NCBI GenBank assembly: GCA_021234155.1
Contig: JAJEKV010000091.1
Span: forward strand, 2,177,501-2,241,500
DNA from: Isoetes taiwanensis
Lineage: Eukaryota; Streptophyta; Lycopodiopsida; Isoetales; Isoetaceae
Length of the DNA stretch: 64,000 nt
Reading direction: 5' to 3'
Notes under the pieces: model-generated
Told to the model about the DNA's origin: nothing
What the model saw: the letters and a program-made list of their open reading frames with translations, nothing else
Databases searched by the model: none
Made by a program: the position numbers and the translations under genes
Shown: piece after piece, positions 36,697-48,357 of the stretch
How positions within the stretch are numbered: position 1 is the first letter of the stretch
Layout: the number at the start of each line of letters is the position of its first letter

Positions 36697-37026
36697 TGTA
36701 TGTTCTCCTCGAATATTTTTCTACACAGGTCGTGCAAGGAAATGATAAGAATTAAAACTTCGAATAAGGTATGCACTCTCCAACTTTTATGGTTATCACA
36801 AGCATGTTTCTTCGACCGTTTTCTCTATACAGGTGTGCATGACTTCTCCAGCACTCTTTTCGCGAACGATACTATCACATATAAATATTTGGAGGATTTC
36901 ATATAAGGTACGTTGCAAAAAGCAAAAAGCAAAAAGAAAAAAGAAAAACTCCCTTTCCAGCCTGTATGATAGATGGCGTGCTATTCAATTACCATGGGAT
37001 TCCCTCATCCATCTTTCTAAGATATC

Positions 37027-37375
37027 GCGATGACAACCTAGTGGTCAAGCTATTGGTAATGGGCGACCCCCATCCAGGCCCAAAACCCACTGGCTGTCAT
37101 CGGATGCAGTAAAAAAAATAAAAAAAAAATTGGGGGAGAGAAGGAAATAATAAAAAGAGTGTTCATCGCGGTGACAAATAGTGGTAAAAGCCATTGGTAA
37201 TGGCGATCCCCACCCGTGCTCAAAACCCACCGACTCTCATCGGATGCACATAAAAAAGGGGAGAAAAATGAGGGTAGTAAAAAGAACATCCATCAGCGGT
37301 GACATTCTAGTGGTAAAGCCATTGGTAATGGGCAATCCCCACCCAGGCCCAAAACCCACTGACTGTCATCGGATG
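37027..37375 (+). mobile_element. Three tandem SINE-like units
   Basis: Units 37027-37106, 37168-37246 and 37296-37375 share a head GCGGTGACA...CTAGTGGTAAAGCC (A-box-like), a middle with CCCAAAACCCAC, and an end CATCGGATG. Each is followed by an A-rich spacer (for example 37107-37150). Spacing is 141 and 128 bp. Head, body and A-rich tail repeated three times resemble SINE monomers arranged in tandem. A tRNA origin is inference. Confidence 0.6.
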
Positions 37376-37410
37376 GTGGAAACAAAAAAAGGACAGAACA
37401 AATAATAGAG

Positions 37411-37437
37411 GAATAGAATAGAATAGAATAGAATAGT
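37411..37437 (+). repeat. (GAATA)n microsatellite
   Basis: About five GAATA units, next to the SINE-like array. Confidence 0.9.
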
Positions 37438-38312
37438 TTTTTTAACGTCCACGAAGACCAATAGGTCATGGGACCCATACAATGGGCTAGTACAATCATT
37501 ACTACTAGGACTATAGCACCTATCTATCCTACGGGCACAAAACACATGGCAATAGTGCGGGTTCAACTCCTGCATGTTTTCCAGCTATTTGCTAAAATTA
37601 CATCAAGTAGCCATAGCAATTCTAGGGGTCTAAGCACGGTATTGGGGGACACTTTTTCTGTCGGCGACATTTGGTGCTGATGGGGTGCTTTTTAAATTTT
37701 TTTTCTTTGTATTTTATAAAAATATTTTTTAAATATTGTTTTGATATTTTTCCCTGAAACGCGTTTATATTTCGCCTAAGAAATCAAAATTTCAGCTTCA
37801 ACGGAGTTGTAGAAAAAAAGATAAAAATAAAACATTATTCTTAGATCGGGTGCTGATGGGGTGCTTCCCATGCGCGAATTTGCCCCCCAACTCCATGCTT
37901 ACACCCCTAGACTAAAGCGAAAGAATTAGGACGTTAAATGATGAGTCTAACTGCACGAGTGTAAACAAAAAGAAATGGTCCAGAATTTAGTTTCCTAAGT
38001 TTCCTAATTGAGAACTTTCCATCATTGGAAATTATAGTGCATTTAATTAGACATGTTAGTAACGTTATAATAAATCCAGACAAGCAGGCTAGGAACCAAA
38101 GACGTTACAAAATAGAAACATTAATTTGAAATGTAAATCCTTCACGTCAATTTCGTATCACATTATCAAGGGAATAGATTTCGGGGATTTAAATGTTCTT
38201 ACCTTTTAGATATTGGACTAGTTAACATGACTAATCAACGAATTATTTGGTTGATTTTTTTTTTTTTTAATGCCCTTCATATTACTTGGGCTTCGACTGA
38301 CACGAGGTTGGT
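37438..38312. other. No recognisable gene
   Basis: A B-box-like GGTTCAACTCC at about 37560 could be another tRNA-like relic. HindIII-type or satellite repeats are not seen. AT-rich. Confidence 0.4.
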
Positions 38313-38361
38313 AAAGAGAAATGTTCGCGGCGGCCTTGGCCGCCGCGATAAATTTCTTGTA
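38313..38361. repeat. GC-rich palindromic element, copy 1
   Basis: A perfect inverted repeat CGCGGCGGCC (38326-38335) and GGCCGCCGCG (38338-38347) separated by TT, extended on both sides by near-complementary arms (AGAAATGTT left, ATAAATTTCTTGT right). Copy 2 lies in the opposite sense at 54843-54890. Confidence 0.85.
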
Positions 38362-38849
38362 TGTACTAAATTGTATTGATTAAGGTAAGGGGAAAATGAG
38401 GTGTCTAAAACATTTGAAATGTAAAAAGGACTAGAAATAGAATTGTGTACTTGTTTATTTGATGGGTTCAAAGGACATCAACGTTGAATCACCTCTTCTT
38501 TCTAATGTAGTCCTACGATGTATTTCTCATTTATTCTTTCTTTCTCATTTATTCTTTCAGCTCACCTTAGTTTTCAGAAAATAAATAAATATACCATCTT
38601 TTAATATCTTCTATTGTGCAAAGTAGCTCACGAAATCCCTCCTCATAGACACATGTGCACTACAACTTTTAGTATTGGGCTTGTACAACAACCACCTGAC
38701 AGAGCTTCCACCAGAATTAGAGCTTCCACCAGAATTAGATATTGCTGCAGAACACGATATAACTTGACACTGTCTAACCAAGCATATATTATCAATCAAT
38801 ATTAGGCACAAGGACTACTTCGAGCAGACTCATTATTTTAGGAAATCCC

Positions 38850-39055
38850 TCAAAAAGCTAAAAGGAGGTTGGAGCTTTTCTAGAGGTCTCGTGTTCGAAC
38901 CTCACTAGGATCTTGGCATCCTAGGACCTTTGGCCCCTGGTATCCTTGTAGGGGGATTGCAAGAACATGCCATGTGCCGTCGTATGTCCTAAGGGATGCT
39001 GGCTTGTGCTACGACGTAAAAATACACCTTCCTTCCTTCCTTCCTTCTATATTTT
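38850..39055 (+). mobile_element. SINE-like element with (CCTT)n tail
   Basis: A B-box-like GTGTTCGAACCTC (about 38890) is followed by about 130 bp of non-coding body and a (TTCC)n run at 39030-39048. No target-site duplication confirmed. Other small non-coding elements could look the same. Confidence 0.4.
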
Positions 39056-41467
39056 ATCTTGGCTAGAACGACTCGATCAGATGATAATATATCTCTTCTT
39101 TCTCTTTTTTCTCAGCTCTTTGGTGTGGAGCACGCCAGCTCTGCTTAAACACCCCCATAGCAAGATACCTATTAAAAGTGGTAAGCATTAACTTCCCATT
39201 TTATTGATGATATTAAAAATACCCTTAACCATACATGCATGTTCAACAGAAAAACTTGCAACCTGCCTCAACAGCATTAGGTAACATTTTTAGCATGAAC
39301 ATACAAAACCAAGTTTCAATAGCATCTCGAGAAGCCACCTGCTCTAGGCACACATTGCAACTCAATTCTTCATCCATGTTATTGTACTCATTGCAACATT
39401 GTACATCGTTCTTCTGCATAAACTTATGAGACGAATCGATTGGATTCTTTGCACAAACTTGCCAGCATCCAAAGTACTTAAATATCCACTTATATACAAA
39501 ACCATATTTGCTCCTCACCACTACCAATAACAACCATATTACCATGCAAACGAGACGTGAATTTTATCTCATGCCTATTGCTCCTCTCCTCCAGTGCTAA
39601 ATATCTGCAGAGATGATACTATGGAATAAATGGTTCCTTATTTACTCTATATAAATACAGCAAAGAAGCATACCATGACTGGACCACTGGACATTGGAAC
39701 GCTGCGCATGCTTTTAGTCCCTTTTTTGAGCTGCTACTAAAGTTAAACATTTTTCATAGATCACATTGAAGTCTGGCTTTGTGCATATGTTGTTACTATA
39801 TGTCTTGCTATATTTGTACAGATTATCACATCTATGAGTACAAAATGATTGATTACAAATGAACACGATATATTAAAACTTAATGCATCGATTTCGAAAC
39901 TATATGACCAATTGCCTATTTTGTGAAACTTGGATCTTCCGAAATGCTGAAATTTACGCTCTTAAATAACTATCATGCGATGGATCGTGTCTAATGACAA
40001 ATAATATGACTAACTTTATAATTCTACTATGTATTATCATATCTCCAACTAAGTAAAGGTTACCTTATGGCTGTGGCTTGGGTTTTACCCTTGATGGATA
40101 TATATGGAAAAATTTACATCTTGAACGGAACTATAATTTTGTATTTATGCACTTGTAGTGTAAGTCTAGATGTAAATGTGAAAAAGAACATGATAATCAC
40201 CTAATAAACTAGCTGAAACTTGATATATTTGCCAGCCTAGCATTGCTGAAAGTCATGGCTCCTTACTAGCTATTGGCAACATGTTGCCTTGTGCAATTAC
40301 AAAAAGAGCCGACTCGTTGAAATATTCAATTATAAAAAATTAAGAATTTTATCTAGATTAAGAAACTTGAACCTAGATATTCTATGCATGTTCTCGCCTC
40401 TGAAACATGTCTCTCTATCATTTCATTTGTGAATGAGTTAAGAGGCACATCTTAGAAACCACATTGCTTGAAATATTTCTTGAATCACCTAATTAGTACC
40501 CTTATTCTACTCTCTAGATATGTTGCCGTAGTGTAGGCCTTTGTTAAAAAATCAGCGCCTCTGCTTCAAGCAGTTTTAGTATATAATGTAGCAATATAGT
40601 TATTTACATACCACTTCTCAAATTAAGACATTTGATGACATCTGCTGAGAGTTAATAAGCATGAAAAGTAGCAGCACTACGAAATGAACCAATGTATCAA
40701 TGTCGTAATCAATGAGACCAAATACCATGAAATTGCACCTATGGATTGGTGCTGAGACATTTCAAGGTACTATGAAGTTCAAAACAATTGCAGCAGCAGT
40801 AGAGTTGCAGTTTTTCTGTGAGTTTGTTGTGGAGTGTCGAGGTATCGCTGTTTCTTTGGGGCAGTTCTCCTTCCTCCTCACTTGCTTTGAAACATTACCA
40901 TTCTTTTAATATATTGATGACACAGTTCTTCAAAAAAAAAAACAATTGCATGTGCCTTCAATATAAGAAATAAATATAAGAAATATGTATCTTACTTGTT
41001 ACAATAATAAGCACAGTGGATTTGCATTTAACGAGTGTCCTCCACCATGAAATCTCTATCATATTCAAGGAAACACAAACATTTAAATGACTTCAACGTG
41101 ATAAAAAACTACCAGAATTATGCATCAATATACTATCCAATAATGCAACCTATAACTTTTAAATTTGTTCCAGTTGCAGTTATGAGGACATCTAAATCTT
41201 ATGCTTGAATTTACATAGATACAACAGGATAAAAGCCACCAGGCTAATGCATCGACATCATACTGAGTACGAATCCTATAACTTTCTAATTTACCCTATA
41301 ACCTAGGCAGTTATTTACTTGTGAAACCATTGGATTGTTGACGGAAGCCAATGCATCGCCGATCATGTAGCTTGAGATACTTGCCGGAAATGATGTTGCT
41401 TGCCATATCTTGCCTTTCATGTGGCATCTTCTTTGCCGGAAATCAACTGCTCTAGATGAAATAATTA
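39056..41467. other. No recognisable gene
   Basis: AT-rich sequence with small ORFs and no family motifs. The minus-strand frame 39243-39545 is Cys-rich in part but unrecognised. Confidence 0.5.
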
Positions 41468-41590
41468 CCTGTAGCTTCCGGTTCTTACTTCGTCGATCAC
41501 TGTTGGCTCCAAATCTACCAGCACTGCTCTTGGTATATATTTGTCTAATCCTGTTTCGCTGAAAAATATGCCCACGGGAGCTGAGTTCGG
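41468..41590 (-). pseudogene. Alpha-tubulin exon fragment
   Basis: Minus-strand reading [20 protein letters not shown] then [15 protein letters not shown], followed by CAG/GTAATT, a good donor. This is the conserved alpha-tubulin N-terminal block (FFSETG...[20 protein letters not shown]), forming microtubules with beta-tubulin. The upstream frame (to 41731) keeps only weak resemblance, and no following exon is seen within 2 kb. Gene fragment or pseudogene, possibly captured by a mobile element. Confidence 0.85.
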
Positions 41591-41599
41591 CATCCGGAG

Positions 41600-42690
41600 G
41601 CAACATGCCTGCACACTTGCACACCAGAAATTCTCCGGCCGAATTGTGTTAGCAAAGCCACAAAACCTAACACACGTCGAATTTTTTTTGCTAATAAGAA
41701 CTATCCTGCACGCCATGTAACGTGTCAGCATTTCGAATAGGTATCTATCACTGAAAACCAGTTAAAAACCATTCTGTCTTCCCGTCCTATAGTCCCATGC
41801 CACGTGGCATTGTTTCAATCCAAGAATATTACTAAAAATATCTTTGCACTTCAACGGCGGCTGTTAACCTATTGCTCCAGCGCATTCTTGCCGTTTATCC
41901 AGCATTCTTGATCGTAGAATGGTTTTTACTGATTTCCACGTTATAGAAAAGCCCACGCAAAGCCATGTTGACACAGCAGGAAAACCAACTAAATGGGCTT
42001 TCCTATATACAGGAATAGAATCTGTCCAATATAAATTACATACGAGAGATTGTCACACTAGTTAGTTTCTTAAAAAAGTACAAAAAACAAGAATACAAGT
42101 AAAAAAATTTGCATTTTCGATAACTCCCAACTCCTCCCATCGTTTCAATATTCTTGACAAACCTCACATCTCATAAAAGCACTTATAGATATATCTTGCC
42201 AGTGTCCATTTTTGTTTTGAATGAATATTGCAAGCTTATTAGAAATATTTCGAGCGTCTTCAAAAGAAGGCATCGCATTTCACTCCATGTCTTGCCACAA
42301 TTGCTCATTCACTCATTTTATATCAGTAGGCATATCCGAAATGCCTCAAGTTTTTTAAATAAAGTTAAAGCAAATGGAAAATCTATCATAAGGATCTGTA
42401 ACTTTTCATAGTAATTTATGTTACATTGTTCATAATGAAAGAATGGCTAGAGTAGAATATAATAGGTAGAATCCACTTGTTAATGCATCTGAGTGCCATA
42501 ATAGAGCAATGGACTCCGTGACCCAACCATAGTGATATGGCAAATCTTTCAAACAAAATTCTTATTGTATCGATGGGTGTTGACTTGAATCCTGGCTATC
42601 AAGCCAACCTCATGAAAATGCCCACCACAGGAGTGATCAGGACCTCCAGATCACTTAGGGTGATCAATCCTCAAAGCAAAAATGGATTAG
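41600..42690. other. No recognisable gene
   Basis: Beyond the poorly conserved upstream part of the tubulin frame, only AT-rich sequence and a lone 85-codon frame at 42154-42411 without known motif. Confidence 0.5.
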
Positions 42691-42699
42691 AATGGAGCA

Positions 42700-43400
42700 A
42701 ATTGCAAAAAGTTTAACTGTCCCTGAAATTTTGACAGTTTTGGAAGTGCCAAGTTCGCATATCCATATCTTGGGATCCGTGCAGTGAAACTTATTCAAAC
42801 TTGGAATGGTGAGAGAACAACAGCAGAGGATAATTGGTATTTAATTTCAGGATTTTTGGAAGCTTCCTTTGCTTACTATGGAGATTGAACAAGCGGACTT
42901 AAAACAGGCAATTTTAAATGACTGTATCAGAAATTTTGACAGTTTTGGAGCAGCCAACTTTTATGAATCTGTAACTTAAGATGGAAAGATCCTAAAATCA
43001 TGAAACTTGGACTGAGGGAAGGTGGATAAAAGAGTATGCACAAGACGAAATTTCAGAATTTTTGCATAAGCAGTTTGAGATCTATGGATTTTTGAAAAGG
43101 CAGACTTAGAAGAGGAAATTTAAATGTGTCTCAGAAATGTTTACAGTTTTAAAACAGCCAATTTTGCAAGGCCATAACTATGGATTTATGGATGCTAAAA
43201 TCATGAAATTTATTTTAAATGAAAGATGAATAGCAAGAGAATCATGGAAATCAAGCTTAGATTTTTTGAAGATATATTTTGCATATGGGGCATGGCTACC
43301 CTTGCAAACATGGGACAACGAAATTTCAGTGTTCATATCAGGGATTTTGCTCAAAAATCAGAAAATTTGCATGAAACAAGTAGAATAACATCTATTTGAC
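42700..43400 (+). repeat. Diverged tandem repeats of about 205 bp
   Basis: The phrase GAAATTTTGACAGTTTTGGA recurs near 42724 and 42932, and in diverged form near 43134, each followed by a CAGCCAA-like segment and an AAATCATGAAACTT-like segment. Non-coding tandem repeats of this type are common in LTRs and untranslated regions of plant Gypsy elements. Confidence 0.75.
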
Positions 43401-43980
43401 TTCATAACAATGCCAAGGGTAGTATTATATCAGAATCTTAAAGGAAATATGAAAATACATCAAGAATTTGGATTTTTTTGGTCAAAGCATGTCAAAAAAC
43501 TGAAATATGGAAGCTATTCTTCAAGTGAGAGTCCTCAATCCCTCTTTCAGAGCCAAATCGACGTGTTCTTCATGCTCCAAGCTTCTCCAAAATCTCTGAT
43601 AGCCCCCAAAAGCCTTCTTCCCTTTCTGATCCAAAATCCCCTTTTGAAAAAACTCTGTTTTGGTTCAATTCTTGGCAAATCCGGTCTCCACTTTTGTTTT
43701 TTAGCTTGATTTGTGGTTTCTTGGCACAAGGGGAAGTGATTCAAGATGTCAGGGCCATGATTAGCCTGCCAAATTGGTCTAAAAATTTGGATTTTGGCTT
43801 GAACAAATTTTAGGGTTCTTGAGAAAAAGGTGTGATATATCCTACACGCCTAGCTCGATTTGGAAGACTTTTATATATAAGGCTTGGCCTATGTAGATTA
43901 ATAAAATTATGTGTTGCCTCCACGTGGGTTCTGGCCTATTGCCACCCCAACCATCTGGCGGGGCATGATTGGGGGAAATT
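43401..43980 (+). mobile_element. LTR end and possible primer binding site
   Basis: A TATA-like TTATATATAAGGC at about 43871 is followed by a stretch ending CCCCAACCA, then TCTGGCGGGGCATGATTGGG, which resembles TGGCG-type primer binding sites of Tat/Ogre-like Gypsy elements but is not an exact match. With the repeats at 42700-43400 this suggests a 5' LTR interrupted by the LINE from 44116. Low certainty. Confidence 0.35.
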
Positions 43981-44048
43981 AGTGACTAGACCAAGGAAGA
44001 GGTAGACAGGAAATTTTTTAATTTTATTAAATTTGGCACGGTTCCCAA

Positions 44049-44115
44049 GAAATGGAATATGAGGGAGTGCCCACAGGAGAAATGGGCACGGTTCCCAAGA
44101 AATGGAATATGAGGG
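44049..44115 (+). repeat. 50 bp duplication carrying the LINE target site
   Basis: GAAATGGAATATGAGGG occurs at 44049-44065 and 44099-44115, inside a 50 bp tandem duplication, and a third time at 48341-48357 immediately after the LINE poly-A. The copy at 44099-44115 is the likely 5' target-site duplication. Confidence 0.85.
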
Positions 44116-44589
44116 ACTGCCCACAGGAGAAATGGACGTTAGGCGCATCGTGAAGTGCCTTGGGTACCATGCGAAGACTGGTCCCAATGGATGAGCTCAA
44201 TGGATGAGGCCTTTTTGGAGGCTGTTCTCTAGGGATTAGGCTTCCTCGTTATTCCCTTGGAATTTGATGTGATAGTGTCCTCTTTAGATAGCATAATCAT
44301 TCAAACGTGCAATTCTAGAACTAGAATAGGATTTAGTAGATCAGCACTGAACAATCATTTTCTCAGTATTCTATAATTTGACAGGGCCGGATCTTTAAGA
44401 GTTTCGACTCACAATTCGGGTTATCTTGCTTTAGGCAGATTTTCGCGCAATCTCTCTCGAATTTCGGTGCTTGAAATATTTGGGATTGAACCGATCCTGC
44501 ATTGGACGGATTTTTTTTGGACTTCGTTCGGCATGGTTCTTCTCTGACCTTCAAATTCTGGTGTGGAGATTCGCGGGTGAAAACTAAAA

Positions 44590-45393
44590 ATGGCCAAGGA
44601 AGGAAAGGGCAAATCGGTTCTCACACAGAACCAAAGAGCTATGGAGGAAGAGCTCAAAAATATTGAAGATGAAGAGTGGACAAACATTTTTTGGATAGAG
44701 GATAAGAAAGATCAAATATGGGACAAGATGAAATCCTTATACATCACCTTCGAGCTTATCAAAGATCAAGAGAGGGCGACAGTGATTTGCATGGATGTAT
44801 CAGAGGACGGAATTATATGTAGTAATCAGGACAAACTGAAAAAACTGGAAAAAGATTACACTTCCGGAAGAGCGAATGACAGAGACTGGGCTTGGAATAC
44901 CTTGGAACTGCTCCAAGATATGGACAGAAATCTATACAAGCTTATCATGGCTAAACAGGGTCATACAGGAAAAGACTGTTGTAGTCTGAAAAATAACATC
45001 TTTCAGAAGTCCATGAATGAGATGCTCAATCTGGCCAAGATGACTTTGGTTGATCTGGAGAGTCTTCAATAGAACTCGAAAGCCTCAATCAAATTGATAA
45101 AAAGCAAAGATTGGAATCTCATCTTCAAAAATGTCAATCTAGCAGTCAAGATCAATACAGGTATGGTAACTTTGTCCTTCCCAATCAAGGGAGAGACTTA
45201 TGAAGAGGAGGAAATGAAGGAAGTTGATTTAGAGAATGACTTCATCCACTCCTGTGATGAGATGGCTTGGAAACAGATCACTTATAAAAGAAGAGGAAAA
45301 GGTCAGAAAAAAATCTATGTTGGACCTGTCAGTCTTAGCCCGAGAAATTCTGCCATTCAATCAAGGATGGCCAAAGGTTTGTACAAATATTAA
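44590..45393 (+). pseudogene. LINE ORF1 (gag-like)
   Basis: Starts ATG at 44590 and runs 268 codons in one frame, with a single internal TAG at 45070-45072. Charged, helical N-terminal half (EEELKNIEDEEW). The C-terminal half contains SCDEMAWKQITYKRRGKGQK. ORF1 proteins of this class bind LINE RNA. No zinc knuckle is visible. The single stop is the only defect seen. Confidence 0.7.
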
Positions 45394-45398
45394 TGATT

Positions 45399-46187
45399 AA
45401 TCCTATCAAAATCATCACCTGGAATCTCTAGGGCATCAATAGTTTGGTCAAAAGGGATCGTCTTAAGGTTTGTCTCTCTACTCTTATCCCTGATATACTA
45501 TTTATCCAGGAGCACAAAATTCATGATTCTAATCATGAAAATATTATTTCCAATGTCCTTCCCCCTAATTTTAAAGTTTGATGTATCAGTGCTAACGATT
45601 CTTCTGCAGGTATTGCCATTGCTTGGAATCAGAACATCAATTTGAAGGTTAATTACATGGTTCATGATAATAATGGGAGATGGCAGATCCTGGTTGGCAT
45701 GGTTGACTCCGGTAAAATTGCCTTTGCCAATGTTTATTCCTACCATAACCCCTCTGATAGGATTATGGTTTGGAATAGGATTAATCAGAGTCTGGCTAAT
45801 CTTTATGGGGGTGATTTTAATATGGTTACAGACAAGTTCATGAAGAACAGGAATTTTAAGGCTCTTCTGCCCCAGGAAAATTGTGCTTGGTCGAATCTCC
45901 TGGCTTCTCATAGCCTCATTTTAGCCAAGACTGAGCCCAATACTTTCAGTTGGTCTGATCACAAAGCTGATCCTATCTGTTGCCTTCATGACAGCTTCTA
46001 TATGCGTGAGAATCTGTGGACTAAATGTAGCAGAGTTGTAAGTATGAAGGGTTACACAATCTCGAATCACTTCCCTCAGATGATCACTATTATGGAAAAT
46101 GAAAATAGAGATAAAAAGAAATCTTATTTCAAGATGAACGTGAGCCTCTCAGGAGGATTTTATGACCAAGCTTCAAGAAATCGTTAA
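45399..46187 (+). pseudogene. LINE endonuclease domain
   Basis: Frame with early stops (about 45429 and 45580). Motifs: IKIITWNL then GIN (N-terminal), FIQEHK (catalytic Glu, about 45508), YGGDFNMV (about 45807-45830), and near the end TISNHFPQM, where the usual SDH is SNH, so a catalytic Asp is lost. AP-endonuclease-like domain that nicks the target. Confidence 0.85.
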
Positions 46188-46204
46188 TTGTCATCCTAAG
46201 CCTG

Positions 46205-47764
46205 GTGGTGAAACTAGATGGATGTGGTGGTGGATTAATCTGGCAAAGCACATTAAGAACTGGCTTAACTAGTAGTTCTCAATTAGCTTACCTTAAAGAC
46301 AGATATATTCTTGATAATGTAGTCACTGCTATCTTGGGTCTGCAATGGGCTAAAGATTCCAGACAGGAGATGGCTCTCCTTAAATTGGACATCACCAAGG
46401 CCTTTGACACAGTGAGCTGGAATTTTCTTTTTAAAAGCTGTAGGGCCTTGGGATTTAATGAAGAAAGCATTGGGATCTTCAAAGCCATTATTAGGAACTC
46501 GAGATCTGCTGTACTTATAAATGGAGAATGCAGCCCATTTTTCTCTATTCAGAGAGGAGTAAAACAAGGTTGTCCTCTTGCATCCTTCCTCTTTTTTATT
46601 GTTATGGAGGCTCTTCACAACAAATTGGAAGAAGCCAAGTCTACTAACTCAATTAAGGGTCTACACCTCCCTGAGAACTCTCAGGCAGATCAAATCCTTA
46701 ATGGGCATGTTGCAGATGACACCTTTATTCTGATCTCCATGGATCACAACTCCATCATTAACACTCAGCAGATCCTTAATGATTTTGGGGAAGCCTCAAT
46801 ATGCAAGATTAACCCTCTTAAATCGGCAATTCAAGCAAGAGATAAAGACAAAGGAGAACAGGTGGCTGCCCTTCTTGGCTGTAAGTATAATACCTCCTGC
46901 ACCAAATCTAAGATTCTGGGGATACCTTATGCTATTAGATGCAATGCCTCGGACTTATGGAGCAATATTATTGATAAGTTCTATAAAAAGGTTGATTCTC
47001 TGAACTCCAAATATCTATCCAAAAATGGCAGGGCTATTATTGCCAATTTTGTGATCTTGTCGTCTCAAGTCTACCAATCCTCAGTTATTTTAGCTCCTAG
47101 AAAAGTCTCTAACAAACTTCAAAGCATTATTGGTAGGTTCATAGCTTGTGGTCAGAATAGAAGATGTTGGCACCCTGTGTCAATGAAGGAGTGCTGTAAA
47201 GCTAAAAAGGAGGGTGGCCTTGGCACCATTAATATTGGGAAACAGGGATTGGCCTTGGCTGCCAAATACTTTTACAAAGCCTGCTATGATAAAATCGGAC
47301 ATCCGAATTCTATTTTAATTGGATATTATATCAACAGATGTCATCCCTACGGATGGAGATCTCTAAAAATGGAGCTTTCACACTCGATTTATTTTCCTTT
47401 CTCTGTCCCTGCTAATACCCCTGGAATTATCAAGAAGTGGATCAAAGCTTGGCTGGAAATCAGGAATATGTATACATGGAAGAATGGGCTTTCAATGGAG
47501 CAATCTATCTTCTGGAATCCAGCTCTAATTCTCGACAATCGTAATATGTGCCTAGCTTGCCACTTCCCTGATCAAGCTAGGCCTTGGAAAGCAAAAGGGG
47601 TGATTCTTATCAAAGATCTTTTTGATAATAATGGGATTATTACTTTCCATAACTCTGTTCTTGCATGGGAAGACAATCATACAAAAATGCTCTACGAGGC
47701 TATTACTAATACCATCTCTCATGGCAACTGGTCTAATGCTGGGAACTCTTGGCAGCATAATTGA
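46205..47764 (+). pseudogene. LINE reverse transcriptase domain
   Basis: Open for 519 codons. Blocks: AYLKDRYILDNVVTAI (about 46285), LLKLDITKAFDTVSWNFL (about 46375, first catalytic Asp), QRGVKQGCPLASFLFFIVME (about 46550), and HVADDTFILIS (about 46707), the catalytic box with Val in place of Phe or Tyr in F/YADD. The N-terminal RT blocks are missing, consistent with an internal deletion after 46187. It ends with TGA at 47762, in frame with the C-terminal domain. Confidence 0.9.
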
Positions 47765-48124
47765 AAGCAAGGATACTCAGTGAGACTGGCCTACAGATTT
47801 CGTATGAGTAATCAGGAGATTACAATCCATCTGGAATGGGGAGTTCTCCCTGAAAGGGCCAGAAGAAACTTGAATTACATGTGGAACAACCCTGTCAATC
47901 CAAAAATTAAGGCCTTCATGTGGCAGCTTTGGCATAGAAGCTTGGCAACCAACAGTAAGAGACATAAATTATCAATGGCTAACTCTGATGTCTGTGACAG
48001 GTGTCTGAATGCTAAGGAGGATAAGAATCATCTATTCAGGCAATGCATGTGGTCGGAATGGATTTTGGAGTTGGCCTCTAACATTTTTGGTTCAGATGCT
48101 AGAAAATGTGATCCAGTGAGTTAG
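47765..48124 (+). pseudogene. LINE C-terminal zinc-binding domain (zf-RVT)
   Basis: Same frame as the RT, separated by the TGA. WNNPVNPKIKAFMWQLWHRS followed by CDRCLNAKEDKNHLFRQC is the zf-RVT signature (Cys-Cys-His-Cys). The 3' UTR and A-rich tail follow to 48340. Confidence 0.88.
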
Positions 48125-48357
48125 TTATAACAGTTTTGCTGACTGGACCCGTCAGGCTCTGATTTCTGATTGGTAGTTCATTTATCTTCATTTGGCTTAG
48201 TTGGCATGTTTTGAAGGCCCCTTTTTAATCTCAAAAAAACCCTAATGATACTTCCCTTGAAAAAAGTAATTTTTGTAATACTTATTAAACGTAAGTTTAA
48301 TATAAATATAGACAGCCTTCAATAAATAAATAAAAAAAAAGAAATGGAATATGAGGG

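Larger units (their letters stand above)
44116..48340 (+). mobile_element. L1-type LINE with target-site duplication
   Basis: Bounded by a 17 bp direct repeat (44099-44115 and 48341-48357) and ending in an A-rich tail (48321-48340). It contains a 5' leader, ORF1 (44590-45393), an endonuclease (45399-46187), a reverse transcriptase (46205-47764) and a zinc-finger C-terminus (47780-48124). About 4.2 kb is shorter than a typical plant L1. The missing part lies between endonuclease and reverse transcriptase, where the N-terminal RT blocks are absent. Confidence 0.92.

Noticed and set aside
37027-37375. CRISPR array
   Set aside because: Units are about 80 bp with A-rich, similar spacers in plant DNA; they look like SINE units.
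38326-38347. GC-rich hairpin read as a transcription terminator
   Set aside because: Plant nuclear genes do not use such terminators, and a second inverse copy at 54843 shows it is a repeated element.
38313-38361. Palindrome as the Helitron 3' end
   Set aside because: It lacks a CTRRT-type end at the right distance, lies 1.6 kb past the ORF, and the second copy has no Helitron beside it.
43936-44187. Minus ORF with repeated GSPSYSISWEPCP-like segment
   Set aside because: It is the antisense of the 50 bp duplication at 44049-44115, not a gene.
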